Assembly (NCBI RefSeq): GCF_013366925.1
Contig: NZ_JAALDK010000001.1
Location: 4,147,165-4,211,164, forward strand
Reading direction: 5' to 3'
Source: Paraburkholderia youngii
GTDB taxonomy: Bacteria > Pseudomonadota > Gammaproteobacteria > Burkholderiales > Burkholderiaceae
DNA length: 64,000 nucleotides
A program made the translations under genes and the position numbers. Every line of letters starts with the position of its first letter. The first letter of the stretch is position 1. A model generated the notes under the pieces. That model was not told where the DNA came from. It saw only the letters and a program-made list of their open reading frames with translations, and did not search any database. Shown one piece after another: positions 36,737-46,861 of the stretch.

Positions 36737-38653
36737 ATGACAACTGGCTCGCGACGGGTTCAAACGCCTGAGGGACTTCGACACAGCGTGCTCCACGGAC
36801 CCTTGCGCGCCGCGTTCGCCGTCGCGCTGCTGTGCGCGAGTCTGCTCGCCGCGCCGCATGCGCATGCCGCGCATGCGATCGCGCAGTACGGCGAGCCGAA
36901 ATATCCAGCCGGCTTCAAACACTTCGACTACGTCAATCCCGATGCGCCGAGAGGCGGCACGCTGGTGCTCGCGAACCCGAGCCGTCTCACGAGCTTCGAC
37001 AAGTTCAATCCGTTCACGCTGCGCGGCAATGCGGCGCCGGGCCTCGAATTGATGTTCGAGAGCCTGACGATCGGCAGCAGCGACGAAGTCGCGTCGGCTT
37101 ATGGGCTGCTCGCCGACGACATCGTCGTCGCGCCCGACGGCCTGTCGGTCACGTTCCACATCAATTCGCGCGCGCGCTTTTCGAACGGCGAGCCCGTGAC
37201 CGCCGACGACGTCAAATTCTCGCTCGATACGCTGAAGAGCCCGCAGGCCGCGCCGCAGTTCGCATCGCTTTTCAGCGAGATCAAGGGCGCGGTCGTCGTC
37301 GATCCGGCCACGGTGCGCTTCGAGTTTCGCGAGCGCAATCGCGAGTTGCCGCTGCTCGCGGGCAGCATGCCGGTGTTCTCGCGCAAGTGGGGGTTGAAGC
37401 CCGACGGCAGCCGCATTCCGTTCGATCAGCTTGCGTTCGAAAAGCCGATCGGCAGCGGGCCGTATCTGATCGACAGCTTCGACAACGGCCGCACGATCAC
37501 GTTTAAGCGCGACCCGAACTACTGGGGCGCCGATCTGCCGGTGCGCGTCGGCATGAACAACTTCGATCGCATCGTCTACAAGCTGTATGCGGATAGCACC
37601 GCGCGGCTGGAGGCGTTCAAGGCGGGCGAGTACGACGCGCTGGTCGAATACATCGCGCGCAACTGGGTGCGGCGTGACGTCGGCAAGAGGTTCGACAGCG
37701 GCGAGTTGATCAAGCGCGAGTTTGCGCAGCACAACGGCACCGGCATGCAGGGCTTTTTCCTGAACACGCGCCGGCCGCTGTTCCAGGACGTGCGCGTGCG
37801 CAAGGCGCTCGATCTCGCGCTCGACTTTCAATGGCTGAACCGCCAGCTGTTTTTCAGCCAGTACACGCGCATCGATAGTTATTTCGCCAATACCGAATGG
37901 CAGGCGAAGGGGCTGCCGTCGCCCGGCGAGCTCGCGCTGCTCGAGCCGTTTCGCGCCCAGCTCGACCCGGCGGTATTCGGGCCGCTGCCGAAGCAGGCCG
38001 ATACCGATCCGCCCGGCTCGCTGCGCGCGAATCTGCTAGAGGCACGCGATCTGCTGCAGCAGGCCGGCTGGACCTATCGCGACGGCGCGCTGCGCAACGC
38101 CGAGGGCGAGCCGTTCCAGTTCGAGATACTCGACGACGCGGGTTCGGCCTCGTCGATGGAGCCGATCATCGCGACTTTCACGCGCAATCTGCAGAAGCTC
38201 GGCATTGCTGTGAACTTCCGCACTACCGACTTCGCGGTCTATCAGAAGCGGCTCGACGCATTCGACTTCGACGTGACGACGATTCGGATGCCCGACGTGC
38301 AGGTGCCGGGCTCCGAGCAGATCACCCGCTTCGGCAGCAAGGCCGCCGATACCCCCGGCTCGGACAACGCGATCGGCCTGAAGTCGCCGACCGTCGACGC
38401 GGTGTTGAACGCGCTCGTACACGCGCAAACGCGCGAGCAGCTGACCGACGCTGCGCACGCGCTCGACCGTCTGCTGATGCATGGCTACTATGTGGTGCCG
38501 CACTGGTACAGCGGCACGCATCGCGTCGCGTACAAGCGCGGACTCGCGTGGCCGAAGACTTTGCCGCTGTACTATGGCGCGGAGGGCTGGATCACGACGA
38601 TGTGGTGGTACGAAGATCCGCAGGCGCATGCGCACACGGCCAGCGCCGACTGA
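36737..38653 (+). CDS. yejA: Periplasmic peptide-binding protein of a Yej-type ABC importer
   Basis: A 638-residue solute-binding protein of the family 5 (oligopeptide/dipeptide) class. A signal peptide ends HAHAAHA near residue 40. Family features include AIAQYGEPKYPAGFKHFDYV, a YejA hallmark, then RARFSNGEPVTADDVKFSLD and GSGPYLIDSF. It should deliver peptides to the membrane complex coded just downstream. YejABEF imports microcin C-like peptides in E. coli, and related systems take up murein peptides in alphaproteobacteria. The ATG at 36737 was chosen since upstream residues look non-coding. Confidence 0.92.
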   Translation: MTTGSRRVQTPEGLRHSVLHGPLRAAFAVALLCASLLAAPHAHAAHAIAQYGEPKYPAGFKHFDYVNPDAPRGGTLVLANPSRLTSFDKFNPFTLRGNAAPGLELMFESLTIGSSDEVASAYGLLADDIVVAPDGLSVTFHINSRARFSNGEPVTADDVKFSLDTLKSPQAAPQFASLFSEIKGAVVVDPATVRFEFRERNRELPLLAGSMPVFSRKWGLKPDGSRIPFDQLAFEKPIGSGPYLIDSFDNGRTITFKRDPNYWGADLPVRVGMNNFDRIVYKLYADSTARLEAFKAGEYDALVEYIARNWVRRDVGKRFDSGELIKREFAQHNGTGMQGFFLNTRRPLFQDVRVRKALDLALDFQWLNRQLFFSQYTRIDSYFANTEWQAKGLPSPGELALLEPFRAQLDPAVFGPLPKQADTDPPGSLRANLLEARDLLQQAGWTYRDGALRNAEGEPFQFEILDDAGSASSMEPIIATFTRNLQKLGIAVNFRTTDFAVYQKRLDAFDFDVTTIRMPDVQVPGSEQITRFGSKAADTPGSDNAIGLKSPTVDAVLNALVHAQTREQLTDAAHALDRLLMHGYYVVPHWYSGTHRVAYKRGLAWPKTLPLYYGAEGWITTMWWYEDPQAHAHTASAD

Positions 38654-38702
38654 TCCGCAGACCCATCGCCCCCACCAACGCGTTCGCACTGGAACACCGC
38701 CT

Positions 38703-39740
38703 ATGTGGAGCTACATCCTCAAACGCCTGCTGCTGATGATCCCGACGCTGCTCGGCGTGCTGACGTTGACCTTCGTCGTGATCCAGTTCGTGCCGGGCGG
38801 TCCCGTCGAGCAGATGCAGCACGAGTTGCGCAAGGGCGCGGAGGGCGCCTCGCCGTTCGGGCTGCGTTCGCATAGCGGCGTCGATGCGCAGCAGATCGCG
38901 CAACTCAAGCAGCTGTACGGCTTCGACAAGCCGCCGCTCGAACGCTACGGGCTGATGCTCAAGCGCTTCGCGACCTTCGATCTCGGCCAGAGCTATTTCC
39001 GGCATCAGAGCGTGTGGTCGCTGATCGTGTCGAAGCTGCCGGTGTCGATCAGCATCGGCCTGTGGACGTTCTTTCTGACCTATCTGATATCGGTGCCGCT
39101 CGGCATCGCGAAGGCGGTGCGCAACGGCTCGCACTTCGATATCGCGACGAGCCTCGTCGTGCTGGTCGGCTACGCGATTCCGGGCTTCGTGCTGGGCGTG
39201 CTGCTGCTCGTGCTGTTCGGCGGCGGCACCTTCCTGCAGCTGTTTCCGCTGCGCAACCTCACGTCCGACAACTGGGGCCAGCTGAGCCTCATCGGCAAAA
39301 TCCTCGACTATCTGTGGCATATCACGTTGCCGATCACGGCGTCGGTGGTGGGCAGCTTCGCGGTCGTCACGATGCTGACGAAAAACGCGTTCCTCGACGA
39401 AATCCGCAAGCAGTACGTGCTGACCGCGCGCGCAAAGGGTTTGTCCGAGCGGCGCGTGTTGTGGAAGCACGTGTTTCGTAATGCGCTGCTGCCGCTGATC
39501 GTCAATTTCCCGGGTGCTTTCATCGGCGCGTTCTTCACCGGCAGCCTGCTGATCGAAACGCTGTTCTCTCTCGACGGGCTCGGCTTGCTGTCGTATGAAT
39601 CGGTGATGCGGCGCGACTATCCGGTCGTGCTCGGCACGCTGTATCTGTTCACGCTGATCGGCCTCGTCACGCGACTGATCTCCGACCTGTGTTACGTGTG
39701 GGTCGATCCCCGCATCCAATTCGAACAACTGGAGCGCTGA
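38703..39740 (+). CDS. yejB: Yej-type ABC importer permease (YejB)
   Basis: A 345-residue inner-membrane permease starting MWSYILKRLLLMIPTLLGVL, the typical DppB/YejB opening. The insertion VEQMQHELRKGAEG is typical of YejB. The cytoplasmic EAA loop that contacts the ATPase reads VLTARAKGLSERRVLWKHVF. It has about six membrane segments and ends in IQFEQLER. Its TGA shares one base with the start of the next gene, indicating tight coupling. Confidence 0.93.
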   Translation: MWSYILKRLLLMIPTLLGVLTLTFVVIQFVPGGPVEQMQHELRKGAEGASPFGLRSHSGVDAQQIAQLKQLYGFDKPPLERYGLMLKRFATFDLGQSYFRHQSVWSLIVSKLPVSISIGLWTFFLTYLISVPLGIAKAVRNGSHFDIATSLVVLVGYAIPGFVLGVLLLVLFGGGTFLQLFPLRNLTSDNWGQLSLIGKILDYLWHITLPITASVVGSFAVVTMLTKNAFLDEIRKQYVLTARAKGLSERRVLWKHVFRNALLPLIVNFPGAFIGAFFTGSLLIETLFSLDGLGLLSYESVMRRDYPVVLGTLYLFTLIGLVTRLISDLCYVWVDPRIQFEQLER

Positions 39741-40846
39741 TGAATCGAGCCCGCCTTTCCGCCGATGCGGCGGCACGCACCGAACCCGCGCGCGCACTGA
39801 TGTCGCCGTCGCCGGCGCGTCGCGTGTGGCAGCGGTTTCGCCAGCAGCGTCTCGGCTACTGGAGCCTGATCATCTTCGTCGTCGCGTTCGCGGCGAGCCT
39901 CGTGGGGCCGCTGTGGTCGAACGACAAGCCGGTCGTCGTGCGCTATGACGGTCATCTGTATTTTCCGCTCGTGAAGACCTACGCCGAGACCACCTTCGGT
40001 GGCGACTTCCCGACGCCGACCGATTACCTCGATCCGTACATCCGTCACCGCTTCGACGCTCCGGGCAACTTCGCGCTGTATCCGCCGAATCATTACTACT
40101 ACGACACGCTCAACTACTTCTCGAAGGCGCCCAACCCGGCGCCGCCGTCGCGCGAAAACTGGCTCGGTACCGACGACCGCGGCCGCGATCTGTTCGCGCG
40201 TCTGCTGTACGGCTTTGGCGTGTCGGTCGTGTTCGGCCTCGTGCTGACCGTGATCAGCACGATAGTCGGCATCGTCGCGGGGGCGGTGCAAGGTTACTTC
40301 GGAGGGCGAACGGACATCGTCGGGCAGCGCTTGATCGAAGTCTGGAACGCGATGCCTCAGCTTTATCTGCTGATCATCTTTTCGTCGATCTTCGAGCGCA
40401 GCTTCGCGCTGCTGATCGTGCTGCTGTCGCTGTTCAACTGGATCGGCCTGTCCGATTACGTGCGCGCCGAATTCCTGCGCAATCGCCAGCAGGACTATGT
40501 GCGCGCCGCGCGCGCGATGGGCTTGTCGCATTGGCAGATCATGTGGCGTCACGTGTTGCCGAACAGTCTGACGCCAGTCATCACGTTCCTGCCGTTCAGC
40601 ATGAGCAGCGCGATTCTCGCGCTGACGAGTCTCGACTTCCTCGGCCTCGGCGTGCCGCCGCCGACGCCGAGCTTGGGCGAATTGCTCGCTCAGGGCAAGG
40701 CGAATCTCGACGCATGGTGGATCTCAGTGTCGACCTTCGGCGTGCTGGTGGCGATGCTGTTGCTATTGACCTTCATGGGCGACGCGCTGCGCAACGCGCT
40801 CGACACGCGTATCTCCGATGCGATACACGCCGGAGGTGGCCAATGA
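39740..40846 (+). CDS. yejE: Yej-type ABC importer permease (YejE)
   Basis: A 368-residue partner permease. After a variable 30-residue head, RVWQRFRQQRLGYWSLIIF opens the conserved part. A large periplasmic loop follows (PLVKTYAETTFGGDFPTPTD), then LGTDDRGRDLFARLLYGF, typical of DppC/YejE. The EAA loop is VRAARAMGLSHWQIMWRHVL. The start overlaps the yejB stop by one base (TGATG) and the end overlaps the yejF start by four (ATGA). Confidence 0.93.
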   Translation: MNRARLSADAAARTEPARALMSPSPARRVWQRFRQQRLGYWSLIIFVVAFAASLVGPLWSNDKPVVVRYDGHLYFPLVKTYAETTFGGDFPTPTDYLDPYIRHRFDAPGNFALYPPNHYYYDTLNYFSKAPNPAPPSRENWLGTDDRGRDLFARLLYGFGVSVVFGLVLTVISTIVGIVAGAVQGYFGGRTDIVGQRLIEVWNAMPQLYLLIIFSSIFERSFALLIVLLSLFNWIGLSDYVRAEFLRNRQQDYVRAARAMGLSHWQIMWRHVLPNSLTPVITFLPFSMSSAILALTSLDFLGLGVPPPTPSLGELLAQGKANLDAWWISVSTFGVLVAMLLLLTFMGDALRNALDTRISDAIHAGGGQ

Positions 40847-42474
40847 GCGCGCTGCCGCAAATCGATCCGCCATCGACGGATATGCCGCTGCTCGAACTCG
40901 ACCATCTGCGCGTTGCGTTCGGCGACACGGTGGCCGTCGACGACGTCACGCTCGCGATCGCGCGCGGCGAGCGCGTCGCGCTCGTCGGCGAGTCGGGTTC
41001 GGGCAAGAGCGTGACCGCGCTGTCGGTGCTGCGCCTGCTGAACGACGCGCAGGTGAGCGGCGCGGTCCGCTTCGATGGTGAAGATCTGCTCGCGAAGAGC
41101 GAGCGCTCGATGCGCGGCCTGCGCGGCTCGGACATCGCGATGATCTTCCAGGAGCCGATGACCGCGCTCAATCCGCTGTATACGATCGGCGACCAGATTG
41201 CCGAGACGATCGTCGTGCATGACGGCGTCAGCGTGGCCGAGGCGTGCCGGCGCGCGGTCGCGTTGCTTGCGCGCACCGGCATCACCGAACCGGAGAAGCG
41301 CGTCAACAGCTATCCGCATCAGCTATCGGGCGGCCAGCGGCAGCGCGCGATGATCGCGATGGCGCTCGCCTGCCGGCCGCGCCTGTTGCTCGCCGACGAG
41401 CCGACCACTGCGCTCGACGTGACGATTCGCGCGCAGATCGTCGAACTGCTGCTGGAGTTGCAGCGCGACGAAGCGCAAAAGCGCGGCATGGCCGTGCTGC
41501 TGATCACGCACGACCTGAACCTGGTGCGTCACTTCGCGCAGCGCGTCGCGGTGATGGAGCGGGGCGTGCTGGTCGAAACCGGCACGGTCGGGCAGGTCTT
41601 CGAGGCGCCGCGCCATCCTTATACCCAGCGGCTGCTCGCCAGCCGGCCGCAGCGCGAGGTCGCGCCGGTGCTGCCGATCTCGCCGGTGCTGCTCGAAGCT
41701 CGCGACGTGTCGGTCGACTTCAAAACGAAGCTGCCGGGCCTGCGCGGCTGGTTCGGCGCGGGGCGGTTTCGTGCGGTCGACGCGGCGAACGTGTCGGTAC
41801 GCCAGGGCGAGACGCTCGGGATCGTCGGCGAATCAGGGTCGGGCAAGTCGACACTCGCGATGGCGCTGCTCGGTCTGCAGCGCACCGCGCACGGCGAGAT
41901 CCAGTTTCAGGGCAGGGCGCTCGCGAGCTATCGCGGCGCCGAAAAGACCGCGCTGCGCTCGAATATGCAGGTTGTCTTTCAAGACCCTTTTAGTTCGCTT
42001 TCGCCGCGGCAGACGATCGAGCGGATCGTCGGCGAGGGGCTCGCGCTACATCGGCCGCAGATGACGCCGCAGGCGCGGCGCGACAAGGTGCTCGCGGTGC
42101 TGCGTGAAGTCGGCATCGACCGTACCGCGCTGTATCGCTATCCGCATGAGTTTTCGGGCGGGCAGCGGCAGCGCATCGCGATCGCGCGCGCGCTGGTACT
42201 CGAGCCGCGCGTGCTGATCCTCGACGAACCGACCAGCGCGCTCGACGTCTCGATTCAGCAGCAGGTGCTCAAGCTGCTCACCGGTTTGCAGCATAAGTAC
42301 AACCTCGGCTTCGTGTTCATCAGTCACGATCTGGAGGTGATCGGGGCGATGGCGCACCGCGTCGTGGTGATGCAAAACGGATCGATCGTCGAGACCGGCG
42401 AAGTCGAGAAAATTTTTGCGGCACCCGCGCATCCTTACACGCGAAAGCTGCTGAAAGCGGCGCTTGATCGTTGA
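40843..42474 (+). CDS. yejF: Yej-type ABC importer ATPase, two fused nucleotide-binding domains
   Basis: A 543-residue cytoplasmic ATPase with two complete ABC domains in one chain. Domain 1 has Walker [10 protein letters not shown] near residue 48, signature [15 protein letters not shown] and Walker [13 protein letters not shown]. Domain 2, after about residue 280, has [31 protein letters not shown] and [11 protein letters not shown]. This duplicated form is the standard YejF layout. GGAGG at 40832-40836 precedes the ATG. It completes the yejABEF-type transporter. Confidence 0.96.
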   Translation: MSALPQIDPPSTDMPLLELDHLRVAFGDTVAVDDVTLAIARGERVALVGESGSGKSVTALSVLRLLNDAQVSGAVRFDGEDLLAKSERSMRGLRGSDIAMIFQEPMTALNPLYTIGDQIAETIVVHDGVSVAEACRRAVALLARTGITEPEKRVNSYPHQLSGGQRQRAMIAMALACRPRLLLADEPTTALDVTIRAQIVELLLELQRDEAQKRGMAVLLITHDLNLVRHFAQRVAVMERGVLVETGTVGQVFEAPRHPYTQRLLASRPQREVAPVLPISPVLLEARDVSVDFKTKLPGLRGWFGAGRFRAVDAANVSVRQGETLGIVGESGSGKSTLAMALLGLQRTAHGEIQFQGRALASYRGAEKTALRSNMQVVFQDPFSSLSPRQTIERIVGEGLALHRPQMTPQARRDKVLAVLREVGIDRTALYRYPHEFSGGQRQRIAIARALVLEPRVLILDEPTSALDVSIQQQVLKLLTGLQHKYNLGFVFISHDLEVIGAMAHRVVVMQNGSIVETGEVEKIFAAPAHPYTRKLLKAALDR

Positions 42475-42529
42475 TTTTTCACCGTTTCACCAATTGAGTG
42501 CGCGTCGCGATTGATTTTTTCTATTCCTT

Positions 42530-42558
42530 TTGACACGCAAATACTTACTGGCTAGTAT
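42530..42558 (+). promoter_or_regulatory. Sigma-70 promoter of the NlpC/P60 gene
   Basis: A consensus TTGACA at 42530-42535 and TAGTAT at 42553-42558 are separated by exactly 17 bases. The predicted start near 42565 leaves a 45-base leader. The gene can therefore be expressed independently of yejABEF. Confidence 0.82.
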
Positions 42559-42609
42559 CGACCAAACTTTTTCGTAGACGTCTGATTTTTTGGCAAAAAC
42601 TACCGACCA

Positions 42610-43275
42610 ATGCAGCACAGAAACTTCACCCAGGCTTGCACGCGCGTCGTCGCCGGGATGTTCATTGGCGTCTTGATGGCAGCAGCTCCCGGCGCATTCG
42701 CCGATGAAGTAAGCGGTTTTAATCAGAATGCCTCGTATCCGACCACCAACGGCTCGGATCCTCTCTCCCTCCTCACTCCGCAACCCAAGGCTGCTAGCAC
42801 CGAGAGCAGCGGCGCCAAATCATTCCTTTCCGGTATGGCCGGCAAAGCGGGTGACGTGGTGGTCGGCGCGCTGAACATGATCGGTGTTCGCTACCGTTGG
42901 GGCGGCAATACACCAGATTCAGGGCTTGATTGCAGCGGTTTCGTGCGCTACGTGTTCCAGGACACGCTCGGCCTCGCGCTGCCGCGTCGTGCCGAGGAAA
43001 TGAGCCGGATGGGCGAGAAGGTGCGCGTCAGCGACCTGAAGCCGGGCGATCTGGTGTTCTTCAATACGATGCGCCGCACGTTCTCGCACGTCGGCATCTA
43101 TATCGGCGACAACAAGTTCGTGCACTCGCCGTCCACTGGCAGCACGATCCGCGTCGACGACATGGATGACGGCTACTGGGAAAAGCGCTTCACGGGTGCG
43201 CGTCGGATCGAGACCTCGTATCAGGCCGACGATCTGCGCAAGCGCGTGACCGCGACGATCAGCGGAAATAACTGA
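42610..43275 (+). CDS. NlpC/P60-family murein endopeptidase
   Basis: A 221-residue exported Cys peptidase related to MepS/Spr. The signal peptide ends GAFA before DEV at residue 31. A 50-residue linker precedes the catalytic domain. Catalytic residues are visible: Cys108 in GLDCSGFVRY, His160 in FSHVGIYIG and a third residue at His172 in FVHSPS. Such enzymes cut D,D- or L,D-peptide bonds in peptidoglycan stems or crosslinks. Unlike E. coli MepS it has no lipobox, so it should be soluble in the periplasm. It follows yejABEF but has its own promoter. Confidence 0.93.
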   Translation: MQHRNFTQACTRVVAGMFIGVLMAAAPGAFADEVSGFNQNASYPTTNGSDPLSLLTPQPKAASTESSGAKSFLSGMAGKAGDVVVGALNMIGVRYRWGGNTPDSGLDCSGFVRYVFQDTLGLALPRRAEEMSRMGEKVRVSDLKPGDLVFFNTMRRTFSHVGIYIGDNKFVHSPSTGSTIRVDDMDDGYWEKRFTGARRIETSYQADDLRKRVTATISGNN

Positions 43276-43296
43276 TTCCGCGCTGAGTCCGGCGAT

Positions 43297-43329
43297 AAAA
43301 AAGCCTGCTTCTTTCGAAGCAGGCTTTTT
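43297..43329. terminator. Bidirectional terminator between NlpC/P60 and patatin genes
   Basis: AAAAAGCCTGCTTC and GAAGCAGGCTTTTT pair around TTTC, with A- and T-runs on both sides, so it can end both convergent transcripts. Confidence 0.92.
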
Positions 43330-43387
43330 GCATTTGATGCGCGAATTTTGCCCTGGTGGCGCACGGCGACCGTGCGCCACGAGGTTT

Positions 43388-44332
43388 TCACGCGCCCATG
43401 CGCCGCGCGGCGAGCTTGCGCTGCAATTCCGGCATCATCTTCGCGACCGCTTCCTCGCCGGCGAGGATCGCCGCGTTGCGCTGTGAGAAATCACTGCCGC
43501 TCATCGCCGCGAGATTCGGCCGGATCACCACGTCGGCGTACTTGTCGAGCTCGTAGGCCTTGATCGTCTGGCCCATGATCGTGAAGGTCTGCATCAGCAC
43601 GTCGAACGAGCTCGTGGTGAGGCCGGTCTCCGGCCGCTGCGAGATATCGACGGCGATGACGAAATCCCCGCCCATCTTGCGCGCGAACGACGCCGGTACG
43701 GGGCTCACGAGACCCCCATCCACATACTCGTGGCCGCCGATCTTCACCGGCTCGAAAATCGACGGCACGCTGCACGACGCGCGCACCGCGGTGCCGGTGT
43801 TGCCGCGCTGGAACAGGATCGGCTGGCCGGTTTGCAGATCGGTCGCGACTACGCCGAGAGGCCTCGCCATCTTCTCGATCGGGCGGTTGTTCAGCGTCGT
43901 GTTCAGGTAGTTCTGCAGCGCGACGCCCTGCAGGAAGCCGCGCGTACGAAACGGCATCGCCCAGTCGCTGATCGACGCTTCGTCCATCGACAGCGCGAGC
44001 TTGTTCAGCGCGAAACCGTTCATACCCGACGCGTACAGCGCGCCGACCACGGAGCCGGCGCTCGTGCCGGCGATCAGGTCGATCTGAATATTGCGCGCCT
44101 CGAGCGCCTTGATCACGCCGATGTGCGCAAAGCCGCGCGCGGCGCCGCCGCCGAGAGCGAGCGCGACGCGAACCGGTTTCTGTTGCGCTTTTTCAGGCGG
44201 CGCAACGGCGGGCGTCGCGGTGATGGGCGCGCCATTGAGTTTGCCGTTGGTCGTGGTGCAGGCGGCAAGCACCGCGGATGCGGCCGCCAGCGAAAAGCTG
44301 CGGCGGCTCAAACTTGGGGATGAGGGTTTCAA
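43388..44332 (-). CDS. Patatin-like phospholipase lipoprotein (RssA type)
   Basis: A 314-residue protein. The N-terminus SLSRRSFSLAAASAVLAAC combines a twin-Arg motif (RR at 10-11) with a lipobox and Cys25, suggesting a lipoprotein that might use the Tat route. The patatin core has the oxyanion motif GGGAARGFAHIG near 61-72. The nucleophile Ser91 is in GTSAG, and the dyad Asp is in YVDGGLVSPVP near 206. It should be a serine lipid acyl hydrolase anchored in the envelope; the natural lipid is unknown. Read divergently from gltX. Confidence 0.92.
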   Translation of the reverse strand: MKPSSPSLSRRSFSLAAASAVLAACTTTNGKLNGAPITATPAVAPPEKAQQKPVRVALALGGGAARGFAHIGVIKALEARNIQIDLIAGTSAGSVVGALYASGMNGFALNKLALSMDEASISDWAMPFRTRGFLQGVALQNYLNTTLNNRPIEKMARPLGVVATDLQTGQPILFQRGNTGTAVRASCSVPSIFEPVKIGGHEYVDGGLVSPVPASFARKMGGDFVIAVDISQRPETGLTTSSFDVLMQTFTIMGQTIKAYELDKYADVVIRPNLAAMSGSDFSQRNAAILAGEEAVAKMMPELQRKLAARRMGA

Positions 44333-44821
44333 CGAGTTCTCCAGCTGCGGCGCGGGCGACGCAGGCGGCGTCGCGCGTACCGCGATCAGGCTGAGGTCAG
44401 GCCAGGCGTATCGCCGGCGGCGATTCCGCGCGCTGGAGAGTGTCCCGTTCCTATCGGATCGATGTGCGGGGCAAGCCCTTATATCAGCGCGCGCACATCT
44501 TAATGCAAACGATCAGCGCGCGCGGTCCGCTGTAATGAAACGTTGCAGAGGAAGTATTCGGAACTGGGGCCGCGTCTTTTCAAGATGAGTTCGGTGAGCG
44601 GAGGGAAGGTGCCTGCGCAGGTGTCCGGACGCCGTTCGCCCATGCGCCTTAGGCCGTTCGGACGAGGGCGGCAACCCGCGGGCGGAAGGTATAATTCGCC
44701 TCTTGCATCTATTTCCCTCGTGGCCGTGCGCGACATCGCGCGCAGCATGGGCACGCTTCGCTGCCGCGCTTCGCAGCCATGTTCGCTCGAGCGCCGGCGC
44801 CTGTTTTCCGAGTAACCGCTA
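44333..44821 (+). other. 489-bp gap before gltX
   Basis: No gene stands out. TATAAT at 44690-44695 (GGTATAATTCG) is a good -10 box, but the matching -35 area is GC-rich and poor. If used, the gltX leader is about 120 bases. The part next to the patatin gene contains no obvious motif. Confidence 0.4.
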
Positions 44822-46231
44822 ATGACCACCTCCGTTCGTACCCGATTCGCACCGAGTCCCACCGGCTTCATCCACCTGGGCAACATCCGCTCCGCGCTGT
44901 ATCCGTGGGCGTTCGCGCGCAAGATGAAAGGGACCTTCGTGCTGCGGGTCGAGGACACCGACGTCGAGCGCTCCACGACCGAATCGGTCGACGCGATTCT
45001 CGAGGGCATGGCATGGCTTGGTCTCGATTTCGACGAAGGCCCGTTCTACCAGATGCAGCGCATGGACCGTTACCGCGAAGTGCTGAAGCAGATGCAGGAC
45101 GCCGGGCTCGTCTACCCGTGCTACATGTCGACCGAAGAGCTCGACGCGCTGCGCGAGCGTCAGCGCGAAGCGGGTGAAAAGCCGCGCTACGATGGCACGT
45201 GGCGTCCGGAGCCGGGCAAGGTCCTGCCGGAGCCGCCCGCGGGCGTGACGCCGGTGCTGCGCTTTCGTAATCCGCTGACCGGCGTGGTCGCGTGGGACGA
45301 CGCGGTGAAAGGCCGCATCGAAATCTCGAACGAAGAACTCGACGACCTCGTGATCGCCCGTCCGGACGGCACGCCGACGTATAACTTCTGCGTCGTCGTC
45401 GACGATCTCGACATGCGCATCACTCACGTGATCCGCGGCGACGACCACGTCAACAACACGCCGCGGCAGATCAACATTCTGCGCGCGCTGGGCGGCGAGC
45501 CGCCGGTGTATGCACATTTGCCGACCGTGCTGAACGAGCAGGGCGAGAAGATGAGCAAGCGCCACGGCGCGATGAGCGTGATGGGTTATCGCGATGCAGG
45601 GTATCTGCCGGAAGCGGTCGTCAACTATCTGGCGCGCCTCGGCTGGTCGCATGGCGACGCGGAGATTTTCACGCGCGAGCAGTTCGTCGAGTGGTTCGAT
45701 CTCGAGCACCTCGGCAAGTCGCCGGCGCAGTACGACCATGACAAGCTGAACTGGCTCAACGCGCACTACATCAAGGAAGCCGACAACGCACGCCTCGCCG
45801 AACTGGCGATACCGTTCTTCGCGGAGCTCGGCATCGACGAAGCCACACTCGCGCAAGGTCCGGATTTGACGGGCGTGGTGGGCCTGATGAAGGATCGTGC
45901 GTCGACAGTGAAGGAAATTGCGCAGAACTCCGCGATGTTCTATCGCACGCCGGCACCCGATGCGGAGTCGCTTGCACAGCACGTGACCGACGCGGTTCGT
46001 CCGGCGCTCGCTGATCTGGCCGCTGCATTGAAGACGGTCGAATGGACCAAGGAGGCGATCGCCGCCGCGCTGAAGGCTACGCTCGGCGCGCACAAGCTGA
46101 AGATGCCGCAGCTCGCGATGCCGGTGCGTTTGCTGGTGGCGGGTACGACGCATACTCCGTCGATCGATAGCGTGCTGATGCTGTTCGGTCGCGACGTCGT
46201 CGTTGGCCGTATCGAAACAGCGCTTGGCTGA
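44822..46231 (+). CDS. gltX: Glutamyl-tRNA synthetase
   Basis: A 469-residue class I synthetase. It opens [20 protein letters not shown], with the HIGH-type motif HLGN at 18-21. KMSKRHG is near residue 242. The central [12 protein letters not shown] and [14 protein letters not shown] blocks are typical of discriminating bacterial GluRS. The C-terminal anticodon domain ends [12 protein letters not shown]. Two genes for its own substrate, tRNA-Glu, lie within 800 bp downstream. The ATG at 44822 is supported by the immediate family N-terminus. Confidence 0.98.
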   Translation: MTTSVRTRFAPSPTGFIHLGNIRSALYPWAFARKMKGTFVLRVEDTDVERSTTESVDAILEGMAWLGLDFDEGPFYQMQRMDRYREVLKQMQDAGLVYPCYMSTEELDALRERQREAGEKPRYDGTWRPEPGKVLPEPPAGVTPVLRFRNPLTGVVAWDDAVKGRIEISNEELDDLVIARPDGTPTYNFCVVVDDLDMRITHVIRGDDHVNNTPRQINILRALGGEPPVYAHLPTVLNEQGEKMSKRHGAMSVMGYRDAGYLPEAVVNYLARLGWSHGDAEIFTREQFVEWFDLEHLGKSPAQYDHDKLNWLNAHYIKEADNARLAELAIPFFAELGIDEATLAQGPDLTGVVGLMKDRASTVKEIAQNSAMFYRTPAPDAESLAQHVTDAVRPALADLAAALKTVEWTKEAIAAALKATLGAHKLKMPQLAMPVRLLVAGTTHTPSIDSVLMLFGRDVVVGRIETALG

Positions 46232-46301
46232 TCAGCTGCGGGCGTGCGTGACAGGGTTTCGCACGCCTTCGGAAAAATCGCATGTAATTGCTCAAAGGGT
46301 A

Positions 46302-46330
46302 TTTACAAACCGCAGATCGCCCTCTAGAAT
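46302..46330 (+). promoter_or_regulatory. Sigma-70 promoter of tRNA-Ala
   Basis: TTTACA at 46302-46307 and TAGAAT at 46325-46330 are separated by 17 bases. The predicted start is about 15 bases before the mature tRNA. Confidence 0.8.
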
Positions 46331-46350
46331 CTCGTTTCTCTGATGTGCGC

Positions 46351-46426
<76 letters not shown>

Positions 46427-46483
46427 ACACAGCAGAGAGAAGTTAAAGTGGTTAAGAAGTCTGAAAGTTGTAGAAAAAAAGAC

Positions 46484-46512
46484 TTCACAAATCGCTGAAA
46501 CGTAGTTAAAAT
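46484..46512 (+). promoter_or_regulatory. Candidate promoter for the tRNA-Glu/Asp genes
   Basis: TTCACA at 46484-46489 and TAAAAT at 46507-46512 are 17 bases apart, about 100 bases before the first tRNA-Glu. A second, weaker pair is TTGACG at 46527 with TTAACT at 46550. The tRNA genes may therefore not depend on the tRNA-Ala promoter. Confidence 0.55.
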
Positions 46513-46615
46513 ATCGGTCTTCGCAGTTGACGTTAAAAAGCTCAGCGAATTAACTGAAAAGTTAGGGCGAGCTGAATAAGTCGAAAGAGAATTAAGACGG
46601 ATCTGAAAAGATTTT

Positions 46616-46691
46616 GTCCCCTTCGTCTAGAGGCCTAGGACATCACCCTTTCACGGTGAGTACAGGGGTTCGAATCCCCTAGGGGACGCCA
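46616..46691 (+). tRNA. tRNA-Glu (anticodon TTC), copy 1
   Basis: A 76-base tRNA with acceptor GTCCCCT pairing AGGGGAC, discriminator G and encoded CCA. The anticodon loop CTTTCAC places TTC at 46650-46652. Sequence is identical to copy 2 at 46920-46995. Confidence 0.97.
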
Positions 46692-46781
46692 AACATCAGC
46701 GTCGCTTTAGTATTCGAGTAGTAGTAAAGCAGCGCAGCTTGCAGAGAATTAACCGACGCTCGCAAGCAGGGTGTAAAGACT

Positions 46782-46858
46782 GGAGTGGTAGTTCAGTCGG
46801 TTAGAATACCGGCCTGTCACGCCGGGGGTCGCGGGTTCGAGTCCCGTCCACTCCGCCA
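46782..46858 (+). tRNA. tRNA-Asp (anticodon GTC), copy 1
   Basis: A 77-base tRNA with acceptor GGAGTGG pairing CCACTCC, discriminator G and CCA. The anticodon is in CCTGTCACG. It differs from copy 2 at four places, including a matched pair change in the acceptor stem. Confidence 0.97.
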
Positions 46859-46861
46859 GAC

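Noticed and set aside
44500..45009. Minus-strand open frame across the gltX start
   Set aside because: It overlaps the conserved N-terminus of gltX and shows no family features or ribosome site.
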